From an uncultured Poribacteria bacterium (lineage in GTDB: Bacteria > Poribacteria > WGA-4E > WGA-3G): 64,000 nucleotides of DNA. Positions within the stretch are counted from its first letter, which is position 1. Each line of letters begins with the position of its first letter. The stretch is from NCBI GenBank assembly GCA_951828385.1, contig OX639973.1:3773200-3837199 (forward strand). Direction: 5' to 3'. Positions 18,690 to 28,371 of the stretch are shown in pieces. The translations under genes and the position numbers were made by a program. Below the pieces are notes generated by a model. That model saw only the letters and a program-made list of their open reading frames with translations, was not told the origin of the DNA and ran no database searches.

Positions 18690-21600
18690 TTATTGCAACG
18701 CTTTTAGTTCACCCCATGTCACTGTCAACTTACCAGCCGCAGAGATATGTCCTCTCAGACGGGTCTGTGCTAAGGTCGCAACTTGACCGTCAAGGGAAAC
18801 ATCCTGAATCTGATAATAGTAGACGACATTGGGCTTCGCAGATGTATCTTTCCACTCGTAATTGGTTTTCTCACTTGTGGTGCCTTGACCTGCGATCAAT
18901 TTCGTATTAACTTGTGTGAACTCACCAGCTCGGGTATCACTCCGCAGGATATTGAAGCCAGCGTTGTTCAACTCGGACTGCGTGATCCAACGGATAACGA
19001 TGTCGCCACTCTCGAGACGTTGCGGACGGAACTTGGAGAGTTCCACGGGCAGGACACGACCACCGGTAATACCCGGTGAACCGACATCATCCCGATCACC
19101 ATACCACGTCTGGCGAACATCCCGGAAGTCCGTTTCATGTGCAGCGATCCAGCCGGCTGCCTCGACACCCATATCTTCGATTTCAGCGTCTGAATACCGC
19201 TTCTTATCTTTATCGCGATATTTACGGAGTATGGAACTACGTCCATCTTCCATCATTTCGCCGCTGACTGCGGACAACTCCCATTCAATCGTAGCCGCAA
19301 CACGACGGTTCGGAGATTTGACGAGGTTACCCACGCCATCAGAGAAGTTCCCCTTGCCATCAATCAGCTCGATATAGAAACCTTGCTCGCTGAGGATCGG
19401 ATCCGTCGGGTGTCCGCCTTTGTCGGGTTGCCGTGTCAATTCACCGCGTTGGTCATCCCAAGCGGAGAAGACGCGAGTTGCCGGGAAAATCACACGGGTA
19501 TCGAAGAACGCACTACCGGAACTTCTCGCACGTGTTGAAGTGACCAGCACCGTTTGCTGTGGCAAAATCGTCTGGACATCGCTGTTCTTGAAATTAAGCG
19601 TCCCAGACAAGGTCTCTATGGGAATCTCACCATCATCAAAGTTCTCAATGACCAGTCGCCATCCCGCTTCAGAATGAAGGTTAACCGACTGCGTAGCAGA
19701 ACTGTTATAGATCTCGATCCACTGCGGATACTCACCATCACCTTGAGCGTACATAATCTCGCTGATGGTTAAGACACCGGTCGCCGTGATATCGGCAACC
19801 AAGTTCTTCCGAGTGTCCTCGTAGCCGGGCGTACCGCCGTGTGCAGCGATGCGCTGTGCATGGCGCTTATAACCGACACCGGTATAACCGGCATTCCCGA
19901 GAGCCATATGCTCATCTTTTTTGTCGCCATGTGCGGTCTGATCTGGATCTAAATGATGTTGACGGCGATGGACAGTCTCCACTTCCAGTTTATTCCGTGC
20001 GTCTGGAGCACCAAAGACCTTCAACGGCCAGAGTTGCGTATGGATCGATGCATCTGCGAGTTTATCACCCCACCCGACAACGTCTATAACGTGTGCATCA
20101 CCTGCATCCGTCTTATCGTGCGCGTTACGCAGGAGCAATATGAAGTTACCGTCGTCTGGGAGTCCGCCTTCACGGAAATTCGCGACCTTATAGCTCACCA
20201 GAAGCGCCTTCGGATCCTGGTTTTGCCCCAGACCGAGTGCCTGATCGTTGCCACCATTGCGGTCATGTCCAACTGCGATCGGATGCGCATCGTTATCCCT
20301 CGGACTCGTGTCGAGGAGGAGTAACAACTCACCCGCTTCAAGCTGGATATCATCGTTGTCAGGGAACTGATAGAACTCATGAGAGTTATCGTTACCTTGC
20401 GCCGTCACGAGAGTAATCTCGTATTTTCTGAGGTTCACTTTAGCATCAGAGACGTTCTTCAGTTCGATCCATTCCAACGTTTGGTCTCTACGGTTCGAAA
20501 CCTCGTTGATAACAATCGTGTTGCTCGGAACATTCGTCCGCAGAATCGGTGTGCTAGCACTTGGCTTGTTATCACGACCCGGCGTACCAAAGTAATCGTA
20601 GTTCTGGTTTTCTGCCGCTAAGGTCTGCCACAAGCCTGCCCGTGCTGTCAGATAAGAGAAGGTAGAAACAGTCCACCGATTCGCATGGATACCGTTCCAG
20701 TTACCCTCTGCGTAACCCTTAGCTGTGTTTGGCGCGAGACCCGCATTGTCGTGCTTGCCACGCTGCATAGAAACGAAATCTATTCCAAACTCAGAGTTAC
20801 CGCTCTGACCTTTCGGATCCCACACATTATTGATATTATAGTTGCTCACCCGATCAAGTTCATCGTCTTCGGTCGTGAGCGCTTCATTCGTTGGACGTGA
20901 GAACAGCGTGACCTTCACCGCAGTACTATTGCGGTTATGGAGTTCAATCCACTGCTCACGGGTTTGATCGTAATTCGTACGTGAGCGTCGCCCTGTGTTC
21001 GGATCGACTGCTCCACCATGTTGGATACCTTCATCGGAACCCCACATGATTTCACTGAGACCCACTGAGCCCACGGCAATATCAGCCAGCGTATCGCCAG
21101 GATCATGCCCCATAGGACCATCGGCTTCCTTGATAACGATTGCACCGCCGCCAATCGCGGGGGCGGATCGACCGAAGAAGACCGTTAGATCCGGCATGCA
21201 GTCCCAATGTTGAATGAGAACTTCAGGTGCTCTAATCGGGATACTACCGAGTACGTACGGGTCTAAGAGGTGCGTAGTATCTTCATGGGCAGGGTGAATC
21301 ACGAGGACATAACTGTTACCGGGGATCTCGATCACGGGACCCACAGTAAAGGGCTCGGATGTCGCAGCATTACTACCAACAGCATTCGCCGCAACGCTAA
21401 CATCTACAGTTGTAACACCAATCGCATTATTACCGTCAGGAACGATATCGATTGTGCCATCGGACGGATCATTATCTGTGGTGCTGACCACCCAACCGTC
21501 ACTGATGGTAATATCGCCAATAACAAGCGTCTCATCCGTACCGGTGATAGCGAAAGTTATCGTGCTACCCATATCACAATTAAGTGGATCCGGGGCCGCA

Positions 21601-23423
21601 GTAATCGCTACCGTCGGGGCATCTACTTCTGGTGGCATATAGGTTAAGGGTATATCATCTTGTGTCAGATTACCTGCCAGATCCGCCAAACCTGCTTCCA
21701 GAGTCATATATGTGTGTTCGCTGGTCGCATGATCTGGGGCATCAACAGTGACCTCGTATGTGTGATCCTCACCGTCTACTGCTACTGCATTGCCTCTCTG
21801 GGTTACGTCACTACCTCGATGACCATCTATATCAATTCCGCCATTACGTCGGTCTGTTTCAACGTCTTCATTAAACACAAGTGTGACTAACAACTGATCA
21901 GTAACCTCATCATCATCATCAAGGATAGGTTCAATAGTAACAGCTTCCTCATCCAACACCGGTGGCGTGACATCATAGGTCGCCGTAATAGGAGTCGTTG
22001 TGACATCAGCCATATTATTTGCTAGATCTCTGATATCGCCAGTCAGCGTGACGGTTACAGACATATTCTCGTCAGGCGTGACTGTTAGCGTGTAGTCATA
22101 GACCTCGTTACCATCGGTATCCGTACGCTTAACGGGATCACTAAGGTTCCTCATCGTCGAGTCATCACCAGTAATAGTAAGATCATTGAGCTCAAGAGCG
22201 TCAGCTCCATCTGCAAGCATCTCACTGACCGTAATGGTGAAACTCACAGTGCCAGCAGTCTCATCAACATCAGGGTCCCCGATGGTCACCGTCGGTGGCA
22301 TGGTATCAATCATTGCCGTGGCTGGGTCACTTGCGGGACTCTCAAGGTCATCAGAATTTGTTGCGGTAACGGTGAACGTAAATTCAACATTTTCCGGTAA
22401 CGCAGGGTCACTCGACCCCGGAATCGTGAGTGTAGTGTCAGTGGTCTCTTTCGTTACCGGGTCTGCCGCAGTACTGTCGGCCATCATGTAATTTTTCGTT
22501 ACCGTGTATCCGGTGATAGTCGCGGGTGTTGCCGTAGTTCCGCCAGTCTCAGTGGGGGCATCCCAATTCAACGTGATGGTACCGCGCTCATGATTAGATG
22601 TAGCCGTTAGATTCATTGGCGCGCCTGGAGCCGTCGGTAATGCGCCCAACGCATTAACCAGCGTGAACGGGTAGACCGCCGATGCTGTACTTCCCGAACC
22701 AGTGATGTTCACAAAAGTAGCAGTAGAGGATGTCTCAAGACTGTAGACAGCATTCACATTCACCTGAACTCTGAAGAGGAGCGCAGCATCACCCGTTGTG
22801 CCAGTTGGAAAAACAGCAGGGGCAGTAGCAGGAACATGATCAGAGAGCGTCACTACTACCTCAAACTGATTGTCTGTGTCCTCTACCCGAGTGGAATCCC
22901 CAATAAGAATTCGAGCATCAGCATTAGGCGAACCGTCTTCGTTCGTGATTCTAATCGTGAATTCACCAGTCTCAGCACCAGCAGCAGCATCTGCAACAGC
23001 AGTAGTATCACCGCCCAAATGACCCTCGGCTGTGTCTAAGGCCACAGTTGTGAGAGTAGCCTCACTTACGACAGGTTGATCAAATGTAATGACCAAGGTA
23101 AACGTAGCAGCAGCACTAGTGACAACTGCCATATTGTCTCTTACAGTAAGGGGATCCGGCTTCAGGACAATCGAATCCACCATAGGATGTGAATTGTGTG
23201 CGGGAACCCCCTCATCCACAGCAGTAGTGGTAGTATTATCTACTATGGCATCTTGAGATCCATCTGAATTACTATGATCATGTGTGCCTGGGTCACTATC
23301 ATCAGCCTGCAATGGATTTTGTCCAGGATCATCATGCGCCATCACGGAGGTTGTCCCGAAGACGAGCCCAAAGGTGAGTAAAACAATTAAACTTGCTAAG
23401 GAAAATGTCAATCGATTTGACAT
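18690..23423 (-). CDS. Large secreted FnIII / lamin-tail-domain protein with C-terminal TWG tag
   Basis: A 1577-residue surface or exported protein. It has a signal peptide (residues 1-29), cadherin/Big-like domains, a fibronectin type III domain near 268-370 (PGAPMNLTATSNHERGTITL), further Ig-like repeats to about 690, and three lamin-tail (LTD) domains starting near 788 (LSEIMWGSDEG), 968 (IVINEVSN) and 1221 (LTISEIMYAQGDGEYPQW). A final beta domain near 1461 reads LSKFRPQRLESGDIVIRW, as seen before C-terminal sorting domains. It ends KLTVTWGELKALQ, the tag shared with four other secreted proteins here. GGAGGAAAA precedes the ATG. No enzyme motif is seen; adhesion or a matrix role is inferred. 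Confidence 0.85.
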   Translation of the reverse strand: MSNRLTFSLASLIVLLTFGLVFGTTSVMAHDDPGQNPLQADDSDPGTHDHSNSDGSQDAIVDNTTTTAVDEGVPAHNSHPMVDSIVLKPDPLTVRDNMAVVTSAAATFTLVITFDQPVVSEATLTTVALDTAEGHLGGDTTAVADAAAGAETGEFTIRITNEDGSPNADARILIGDSTRVEDTDNQFEVVVTLSDHVPATAPAVFPTGTTGDAALLFRVQVNVNAVYSLETSSTATFVNITGSGSTASAVYPFTLVNALGALPTAPGAPMNLTATSNHERGTITLNWDAPTETGGTTATPATITGYTVTKNYMMADSTAADPVTKETTDTTLTIPGSSDPALPENVEFTFTVTATNSDDLESPASDPATAMIDTMPPTVTIGDPDVDETAGTVSFTITVSEMLADGADALELNDLTITGDDSTMRNLSDPVKRTDTDGNEVYDYTLTVTPDENMSVTVTLTGDIRDLANNMADVTTTPITATYDVTPPVLDEEAVTIEPILDDDDEVTDQLLVTLVFNEDVETDRRNGGIDIDGHRGSDVTQRGNAVAVDGEDHTYEVTVDAPDHATSEHTYMTLEAGLADLAGNLTQDDIPLTYMPPEVDAPTVAITAAPDPLNCDMGSTITFAITGTDETLVIGDITISDGWVVSTTDNDPSDGTIDIVPDGNNAIGVTTVDVSVAANAVGSNAATSEPFTVGPVIEIPGNSYVLVIHPAHEDTTHLLDPYVLGSIPIRAPEVLIQHWDCMPDLTVFFGRSAPAIGGGAIVIKEADGPMGHDPGDTLADIAVGSVGLSEIMWGSDEGIQHGGAVDPNTGRRSRTNYDQTREQWIELHNRNSTAVKVTLFSRPTNEALTTEDDELDRVSNYNINNVWDPKGQSGNSEFGIDFVSMQRGKHDNAGLAPNTAKGYAEGNWNGIHANRWTVSTFSYLTARAGLWQTLAAENQNYDYFGTPGRDNKPSASTPILRTNVPSNTIVINEVSNRRDQTLEWIELKNVSDAKVNLRKYEITLVTAQGNDNSHEFYQFPDNDDIQLEAGELLLLLDTSPRDNDAHPIAVGHDRNGGNDQALGLGQNQDPKALLVSYKVANFREGGLPDDGNFILLLRNAHDKTDAGDAHVIDVVGWGDKLADASIHTQLWPLKVFGAPDARNKLEVETVHRRQHHLDPDQTAHGDKKDEHMALGNAGYTGVGYKRHAQRIAAHGGTPGYEDTRKNLVADITATGVLTISEIMYAQGDGEYPQWIEIYNSSATQSVNLHSEAGWRLVIENFDDGEIPIETLSGTLNFKNSDVQTILPQQTVLVTSTRARSSGSAFFDTRVIFPATRVFSAWDDQRGELTRQPDKGGHPTDPILSEQGFYIELIDGKGNFSDGVGNLVKSPNRRVAATIEWELSAVSGEMMEDGRSSILRKYRDKDKKRYSDAEIEDMGVEAAGWIAAHETDFRDVRQTWYGDRDDVGSPGITGGRVLPVELSKFRPQRLESGDIVIRWITQSELNNAGFNILRSDTRAGEFTQVNTKLIAGQGTTSEKTNYEWKDTSAKPNVVYYYQIQDVSLDGQVATLAQTRLRGHISAAGKLTVTWGELKALQ

Positions 23424-23470
23424 AGGTTATTTTCCTCCAAAATGTAAATAGAAAAATTTGTTAAGTCTCA

Positions 23471-23550
23471 TTTTCAGTTACCAGTGTCCAGTTATCAGTT
23501 TCCAGTTAAGAGTCTCTCTTTTCTGGTCACTGGTGACTGGGTACTGTTAA
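23471..23550. repeat. Family E palindromic repeat
   Basis: CAGTTACCAGT, CAGTTATCAGT and TCCAGTTAAGAG are followed by inverted TGGTCACTGGTGACTGG and ACTGTTAAC. It lies upstream of the 1577-aa gene and is related to the repeats near 4.4, 46.7, 49.7 and 49.9 kb. Confidence 0.5.
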
Positions 23551-23783
23551 CTTCTATAAAACTTCCATTCAAACGATCGAATGGATTCAGGGAAATAAAC
23601 CCATTCTTACAAAATAAACTAACCTGTTTTGCGGGTGTGCGGTCCCCGCCTTTTATATCAAAATTACGAAGGTGTTGCATTTTCGAGGCTTAAGGCACGT
23701 TGTTTGTATGCATCAATTGGTTCTGCCTCGAATTAAACCTCAAACATACATTAAGACGTTTTATTTTATCGTAGGTTACAATA

Positions 23784-24129
23784 ATTTTGCCTTAATATAC
23801 TAATATTATACATAAAAAGTATAATTAAGTCAAATTTATTTTGATTTTTTTTGAAACAAATTGATTTTATTCCAATTTTTATCAATAAAAAACCTATTTT
23901 CCCGGTGCCAACACCCAAAAATGTCAAGACTGGGCACCGAATCCGAGACGCTAAGTCGGTCTATTAAGACAATTTATCACAATTAATTGGCAACTATATT
24001 GATTTTTGCCTCAATACATTAATATTATACAAAACAAATAGTATTAAGTCAAATTTATTTTTATTTATTTTGAAATAAATTGATTATATCATAATTTTTT
24101 ATCAGTAAAAACCCGTTTTTAGCGGTGCC
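23784..24129. repeat. Pair of AT-rich direct repeats
   Basis: Copy 1 (23784-23908) and copy 2 (24003-24129) share TTTTGCCT, AATATTATACA, TTAAGTCAAATTTATTTT, TGAAA.AAATTGATT and end in CGGTGCC. A third partial relative is at about 25631-25712. No gene is seen in this 850-bp region (23424-24282), and no function is evident. Confidence 0.7.
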
Positions 24130-24246
24130 TATATCCGATTTCTCCAGGCCTGGTAGGCCACAAAACCGCACCTACCGGGCCTGGTGGTGAGGATTTGATC
24201 GGAAAATGGAGAATTGAATGGCCCTGCTTCAATTCTGAAAAAAATC

Positions 24247-24276
24247 TTGACATTTTCCCATAAAGGTAGGTATAAT
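24247..24276 (+). promoter_or_regulatory. Consensus promoter placed to give a leaderless transcript
   Basis: TTGACA (24247-24252), an 18-bp spacer and TATAAT (24271-24276). The next ATG, at 24283, lies where transcription should begin, so the mRNA would be nearly or fully leaderless. Confidence 0.7.
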
Positions 24277-24282
24277 ACTTTT

Positions 24283-24784
24283 ATGCCGTACTTTGATGAA
24301 ATCTTCAAGCACGTCGTCGGGGCTTTCCCGCATCCGTTGGCAGCATTAGCACTGAAGACACCAGACGTGAAACGCCTGGGTTGAGAAGTGTATAGAGACG
24401 ACCCAAGCAGCGGATGTGGATAGACAGACGCGGGGAACGCTTTTATTTGCGCTCTCACTTTTCGGGAGTTTAGCGCATCCGCCTGAACTTTTTCAGGATC
24501 CTACATTGGAGGCAATCATGCAAGAATCCCCTTTTTATGAACTCATTATCCAACGCGGCATAGAGCAAGGCATAGAGCAAGGCATAGAACAAGGCATAGA
24601 GCAAGGCGCGCGCCAGATGAGCATTGACAATACATTGGCAATCCTCAAAGCACGTTTCCCGGAAGTTGATGTCAACGCCCTCAAACCCAGACTTGAAGCC
24701 ATCGTGGACCTCGAGCAACTCAAGCAAGTCAGTCTTAATGCCTCATTCGCAACCTCGTTCCAAGACTTCGAAGAGTCCCTATAA
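24283..24784 (+). pseudogene. Broken Rpn / PD-(D/E)xK transposase-like gene
   Basis: The frame starts MPYFDEIFKHVVGAFPHP, continues LAALALKTPDVK and stops after 33 codons at 24385. A different frame then continues from about 24390 as ETTQAADVDRQTRGTLLFAL, and so on through a run of IEQG repeats to 24784. The middle of the nuclease domain is missing, so this is an internal deletion plus frameshift of an Rpn-like (recombination-promoting nuclease / DUF4351-type) gene. The IEQG repeats come from 12-bp DNA units (about 24550-24606). A 122-residue C-terminal product from GTG 24416 remains possible. Confidence 0.7.
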
Positions 24785-24798
24785 GCAAGTTTCAATAT

Positions 24799-25017
24799 TA
24801 TAGTGAAGCCCATAAATAAGTGGACATCTTTGTAGCATGATGCACATCGCATCTGGGGTTTTTGCTGGGGTATTTCTGCGGATTTCTTCAAGTATGCCGC
24901 AAAACTTTTAGTTTGTGCTCTTGTGTAGCATAAACTTCCAGTTTGTGCCAGTCTGAATGCCTGTTATAGGTATTCAGACTGTATGAGAGTGCCCAATTAA
25001 CTATAAATTTTACTATA
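24799..25017 (+). mobile_element. Family A MITE-like element, copy 3 (long variant)
   Basis: It starts TATAGTGAAGCCCATAAAT and ends AATTTTACTATA. At 219 bp it is longer than the usual 126 bp because about 90 bp of unrelated sequence lies between TTTGTAGCAT and GTAGCATAAACTTCCAG. Both internal palindromes are present. Confidence 0.85.
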
Positions 25018-25174
25018 TAAACGTGAGTTTGATAAATGTTGGACTTATGTAGCGTCCACTGTTAATTTATGTCATATACGCCACAAACTGGGAAGTTTGT
25101 GCTACAATTGACGTCTCTGTGATGCGAAAATAGAACCGCAACACAACCGAAATGATTAATCAAACTGGCGTTAT
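25018..25174 (+). mobile_element. Family B MITE-like element, copy 2
   Basis: It begins AACGTGAGTTTGATAAAT and ends TTAATCAAACTGGCGTTAT; these are imperfect terminal inverted repeats. The interior has GTAGCGTCCACTGTTAAT and GCCACAAACT..AGTTTGTGCTAC. It abuts family A copy 3 with no intervening base. Confidence 0.82.
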
Positions 25175-25204
25175 ATAACCCAAGTTGCTGCGGTAGAAAT
25201 AATC

Positions 25205-25453
25205 ATGATACTTTACAATATCGTCAAAGAACAGATAGCCGCGCGTCAAAAGAAGCGCATTGAGCGAGCGCGTGCGGAAGGTCGCAGTGAAGGTCGCAGT
25301 GAAGGTCGCAGTGAAGGTCTCGCGGAAGGATTCCAAGAAGCGAATACAGAATGGATCGAATGGTTCAAACGTAAAGACGCAGCAGAAGCCGCAGGTGAAC
25401 CCTTCAACGAACCCTCGCCAGCAGAAAAATCTCAAAAAGAGAACCGAAGTTAG
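25205..25453 (+). CDS. Small charged protein with RSEG repeats
   Basis: An 82-residue hydrophilic protein. Residues 20-40 contain repeated GRSE units from 12-bp DNA repeats (GGTCGCAGTGAA), followed by EANTEWIEWFKRKDAAEAAG. It resembles the C-terminal tails of transposon-associated Uma2 or Rpn proteins and may be a remnant. No Shine-Dalgarno is evident before the ATG. The function is unknown. Confidence 0.5.
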   Translation: MILYNIVKEQIAARQKKRIERARAEGRSEGRSEGRSEGLAEGFQEANTEWIEWFKRKDAAEAAGEPFNEPSPAEKSQKENRS

Positions 25454-25513
25454 CCATCAGCGATCGGTTTGATAGTTTGCATCTGTAATCATGGGAAACA
25501 AGGTAGGTCTTTA

Positions 25514-25607
25514 ACCCGAAACACGCGCAGGTTGCACTCCATTTCAAGGGTCCCTAGGCCTTGAAACATCATGCAGGCGCGTGTTCCCGGGTGTTTTTGT
25601 TTTTTTG
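25514..25607 (+). ncRNA. Structured RNA element ending in a T-run
   Basis: There are three nested stems. ACCCG (25514-25518) pairs with CGGGT (25588-25592), AACACGCGC (25520-25528) with GCGCGTGTT (25577-25585), and TTTCAAGG (25542-25549) with CCTTGAAA (25559-25566). A run of 15 nearly all T bases follows (25593-25607). The unpaired segments TTGCACTCCA and CATCATGCAG face each other across an internal loop. This could be a free small RNA with its own terminator, or just a large terminator. No Rfam family was recognised. It lies about 190 bp before an AIM24 gene. Confidence 0.5.
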
Positions 25608-25796
25608 GAGGAGAATAACATCTTCCTCACGCCTTAATTATACGATAAAAGTCAAAATTAAGTCAAATTTTTTTATTTTTTTGAAATTATTCGAAGGTTT
25701 ATCAGGTTTTATGGGGCAAGGCTGGCAAATTTTTCGCTTCGCGTTACATATGTATATTCGCGTTACATATATATAAAGGAAAGGAACCACAAAACA

Positions 25797-26528
25797 ATGC
25801 AGAGTCACGAAGTCGATTACGAAATTTTTGGGAACGATATGCAGGTCGTTGAGATTGAACTTGACCTGGGGGAGACGATTGTCGCCGAAGCCGGTGCTAT
25901 GAACTGGATGGAAGATGACATTGTCTATGAAACAAAGATGGGCGATGGATCGAGCGATGATGGCGGCTTGATGGGCAAACTGCTCAGTGCTGGCAAGCGC
26001 GCCATCAGCGGTGAATCGCTATTTCTAACGCACTTTACGAACACCGGGAGCCACAAAAGACGGGTCGCTTTCGCTGCGCCGTACCCGGGTCATATTATTC
26101 CGATTGATCTGACACACATCGGTGGTGAACTGCTTTGTCAGAAGGACGCGTTCCTCTGTGCTGCCTTGGGTACTGAACTCGACATTGCCTTTTCACGCAG
26201 ATTAGGTGCCGGTTTTTTTGGCGGTGAAGGGTTTATTCTCCAACGCCTCCGCGGCGACGGTATGGCGTTTGTACATGCCGGCGGTTCAGTCATCAAAAAG
26301 GAGCTCGTCAATGAGACGCTGCGTGTAGACACAGGTTGTCTCGTCGCGCTTTCATCGGGTATTGACTACAACATTGAAATGGTCAAAGGTTTAAAGTCAA
26401 TGTTCTTCGGTGGTGAAGGACTATTCCTTGCAACCTTGAGCGGTAGAGGCACCGTTTACCTCCAGAGCCTACCGTTTTCAAAGTTAGCTGACCGTATCAT
26501 CGAACAAGTGCCAACTTCCGGTAACTAA
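25797..26528 (+). CDS. AIM24 / TIGR00266 family protein
   Basis: A 243-residue protein of the AIM24 beta-sandwich family, found in bacteria, archaea and mitochondria, with no settled bacterial function. Family landmarks are [14 protein letters not shown] near residue 31, [27 protein letters not shown] and [34 protein letters not shown] precedes the ATG. It may be cotranscribed with the enolase-superfamily gene 23 bp downstream. Confidence 0.88.
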   Translation: MQSHEVDYEIFGNDMQVVEIELDLGETIVAEAGAMNWMEDDIVYETKMGDGSSDDGGLMGKLLSAGKRAISGESLFLTHFTNTGSHKRRVAFAAPYPGHIIPIDLTHIGGELLCQKDAFLCAALGTELDIAFSRRLGAGFFGGEGFILQRLRGDGMAFVHAGGSVIKKELVNETLRVDTGCLVALSSGIDYNIEMVKGLKSMFFGGEGLFLATLSGRGTVYLQSLPFSKLADRIIEQVPTSGN

Positions 26529-26551
26529 TACCGATCCCGGGTGGAGTTTTC

Positions 26552-27658
26552 ATGAAAATTCAATCTATTAAAGCCTATCAAGTCGATCTCCCGCTCCACG
26601 AAGGCAGCTACAACTGGTCCGGCGGCAAATCCGTATCCGTCTTTGATAGCACCATCGTCGCCGTTGAAACCGATGAAGGGATTACCGGCTACGGTGAAGT
26701 TTGCCCGCTCGGACCCTTCTACCTCCCCGCTTATGCAAAAGGAACGCGCACCGGTATCGCCGAGCTGGCACCACACCTCATCGGTGAAGACCCAACGCAA
26801 CTGCTACCGCTCAACCAACGTATGGACACCGCACTCAAGGGACATCCTTACGTGAAATCAGGCATTGACATGGCGTGCTGGGATATTCTCGGCAAAGTCG
26901 CCAACCAATCCGTCTGCACACTCCTCGGTGGCAGGTATGGCGACGATTTCATGCTCTACCGTGCGATCTCCCAACAATCGCCGGACGAGATGGCGGCGAA
27001 AGTCGCAACCTATCGCGCGGAAGGCTACCGCAAATTCCAATTGAAAGTCGGGAGCGACCCAAACACCGATATTCAACGTATCCACGCCGTCGCCGAACGG
27101 ATGCAACCGGGAGACATCCTCATCGCCGATGCGAATACCGGTTGGTTAATGCATCAGGCAGTCCGTGTTGTTCGAGGCGTACGGGATGTGGATGTCTACA
27201 TTGAGCAACCGTGCCTCTCATACCAAGAATGCCTCGCGATCCGTCAGCGCACAGACCACCCCTTTATTCTTGACGAGACCATCGACAGCATCCATGCGTT
27301 ATTACGCGGTCATGCGGACCTTGCGATGGATGTCGTCAATATAAAGATAAGCAAATTCGGTGGGTTAACCAAAGCGAAACTCGCCAGAGACCTCTGTGTT
27401 GAACTCGGTGTTGCGATGACGATCGAAGACAGTTGGGGGGGTGATATTACAACCGCCGCGATTGCGCATCTCGCCCACAGTACACCCACAGAATTCCTTT
27501 TCACCGCAACAGATTTTAACAGTTATGTTACCGTTAGCACAGCAGAAGGCGCACCGCAACGCACCCATGGCAGAATGGCAGCTTCAATCCAACCGGGGTT
27601 AGGAATTATCCCAAAGATGGATGTGTTAGGTGAAGTCGTCGTAGTCAGTCAAGTCTAA
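26552..27658 (+). CDS. Enolase-superfamily dehydratase, likely cis-3-hydroxy-L-proline dehydratase
   Basis: A 368-residue mandelate racemase / muconate lactonising family enzyme that would abstract an alpha proton and eliminate water. The capping domain covers residues 1-120. In the barrel, the base motif is KFQLKVG near 166-172, metal ligands are in DANTGW, EQPC and DETID, and KISKFGG holds the second catalytic lysine. The sequence resembles the cis-3-hydroxy-L-proline dehydratase / hydroxyproline-betaine epimerase subgroup. The next gene is an ornithine-cyclodeaminase-family reductase, which would reduce the resulting pyrroline-2-carboxylate to proline, so the pair makes biochemical sense. 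Subgroup assignment is an inference. Confidence 0.82.
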   Translation: MKIQSIKAYQVDLPLHEGSYNWSGGKSVSVFDSTIVAVETDEGITGYGEVCPLGPFYLPAYAKGTRTGIAELAPHLIGEDPTQLLPLNQRMDTALKGHPYVKSGIDMACWDILGKVANQSVCTLLGGRYGDDFMLYRAISQQSPDEMAAKVATYRAEGYRKFQLKVGSDPNTDIQRIHAVAERMQPGDILIADANTGWLMHQAVRVVRGVRDVDVYIEQPCLSYQECLAIRQRTDHPFILDETIDSIHALLRGHADLAMDVVNIKISKFGGLTKAKLARDLCVELGVAMTIEDSWGGDITTAAIAHLAHSTPTEFLFTATDFNSYVTVSTAEGAPQRTHGRMAASIQPGLGIIPKMDVLGEVVVVSQV

Positions 27659-27660
27659 AA

Positions 27661-28320
27661 TTGGGAGTAACCCGGCTCGTAGTAGGGCAATTCATTGCCC
27701 GTCTCTGAAGGGCCGAATATGGATGTGTTAGGTGAATCTGTCGTAGTCATTTAAGTCTAAAATTGGGAGTAACCCGGCTCGTAGTAGGGCAATTCATTGC
27801 CCGTCTCTGAAGGGCCGAATATGGATGTGTTAGGTGAATCTGTCGTAGTCATTTAAGTCTAAAATTGGGAGTAACCCGGCTCGTAGTAGGGCAATTCATT
27901 GCCCGTCTCTGAAGGGCCGAATATGGATGTGTTAGGTGAATCTGTCGTAGTCATTTAAGTCTAAAATTGGGAGTAACCCGGCTCGTAGTAGGGCAATTCA
28001 TTGCCCGTCTCTGAAGGGCCGAATATGGATGTGTTAGGTGAATCTGTCGTAGTCATTTAAGTCTAAAATTGGGAGTAACCCGGCTCGTAGTAGGGCAATT
28101 CATTGCCCGTCTCTGAAGGGCCGAATATGGATGTGTTAGGTGAATCTGTCGTAGTCATTTAAGTCTAAAATTGGGAGTAACCCGGCTCGTAGTAGGGCAA
28201 TTCATTGCCCGTCTCTGAAGGGCCGAATATGGATGTGTTAGGTGAATCTGTCGTAGTCATTTAAGTCTAAAATTGGGAGTAACCCGGCTCGTAGTAGGGC
28301 AATTCATTGCCCGTCTCTGA
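27661..28320 (+). repeat. 102-bp tandem repeat, six full copies plus a partial one
   Basis: Units start at 27661, 27763, 27865, 27967, 28069, 28171 and 28273 (partial), almost identical to each other. Each unit contains ATGGATGTGTTAGGTGAATC and GTAGTCATTTAAGTCTAA, a diverged duplicate of the last codons and stop of the preceding dehydratase gene, plus the left half of a family C element (CGTAGTAGGGCAATTCATTG). The array seems to have grown from a duplication of the gene's 3' end. Confidence 0.95.
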
Positions 28321-28355
28321 ACGACGGACGTGCGATGAATCGCACTACTACGAAC
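28288..28355. mobile_element. Family C small palindromic element, copy 1
   Basis: CTCGTAGTAG at the left and CTACTACGAAC at the right flank two palindromes, GGGCAATTCATTGCCC and GTGCGATGAATCGCAC. It is nearly identical to 51420-51480. Its left half is repeated in the adjacent 102-bp array. Confidence 0.8.
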
Positions 28356-28371
28356 CAGGTGGAATAGTCCT

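Noticed and set aside
25514-25607. 6S RNA
   Set aside because: Only the short inner stem is similar; the long closing stem, central bubble and size of 6S are not present.
27661-28320. CRISPR array or coding repeat
   Set aside because: The period is 102 bp with no variable spacers, and each unit contains a stop codon copied from the preceding gene.
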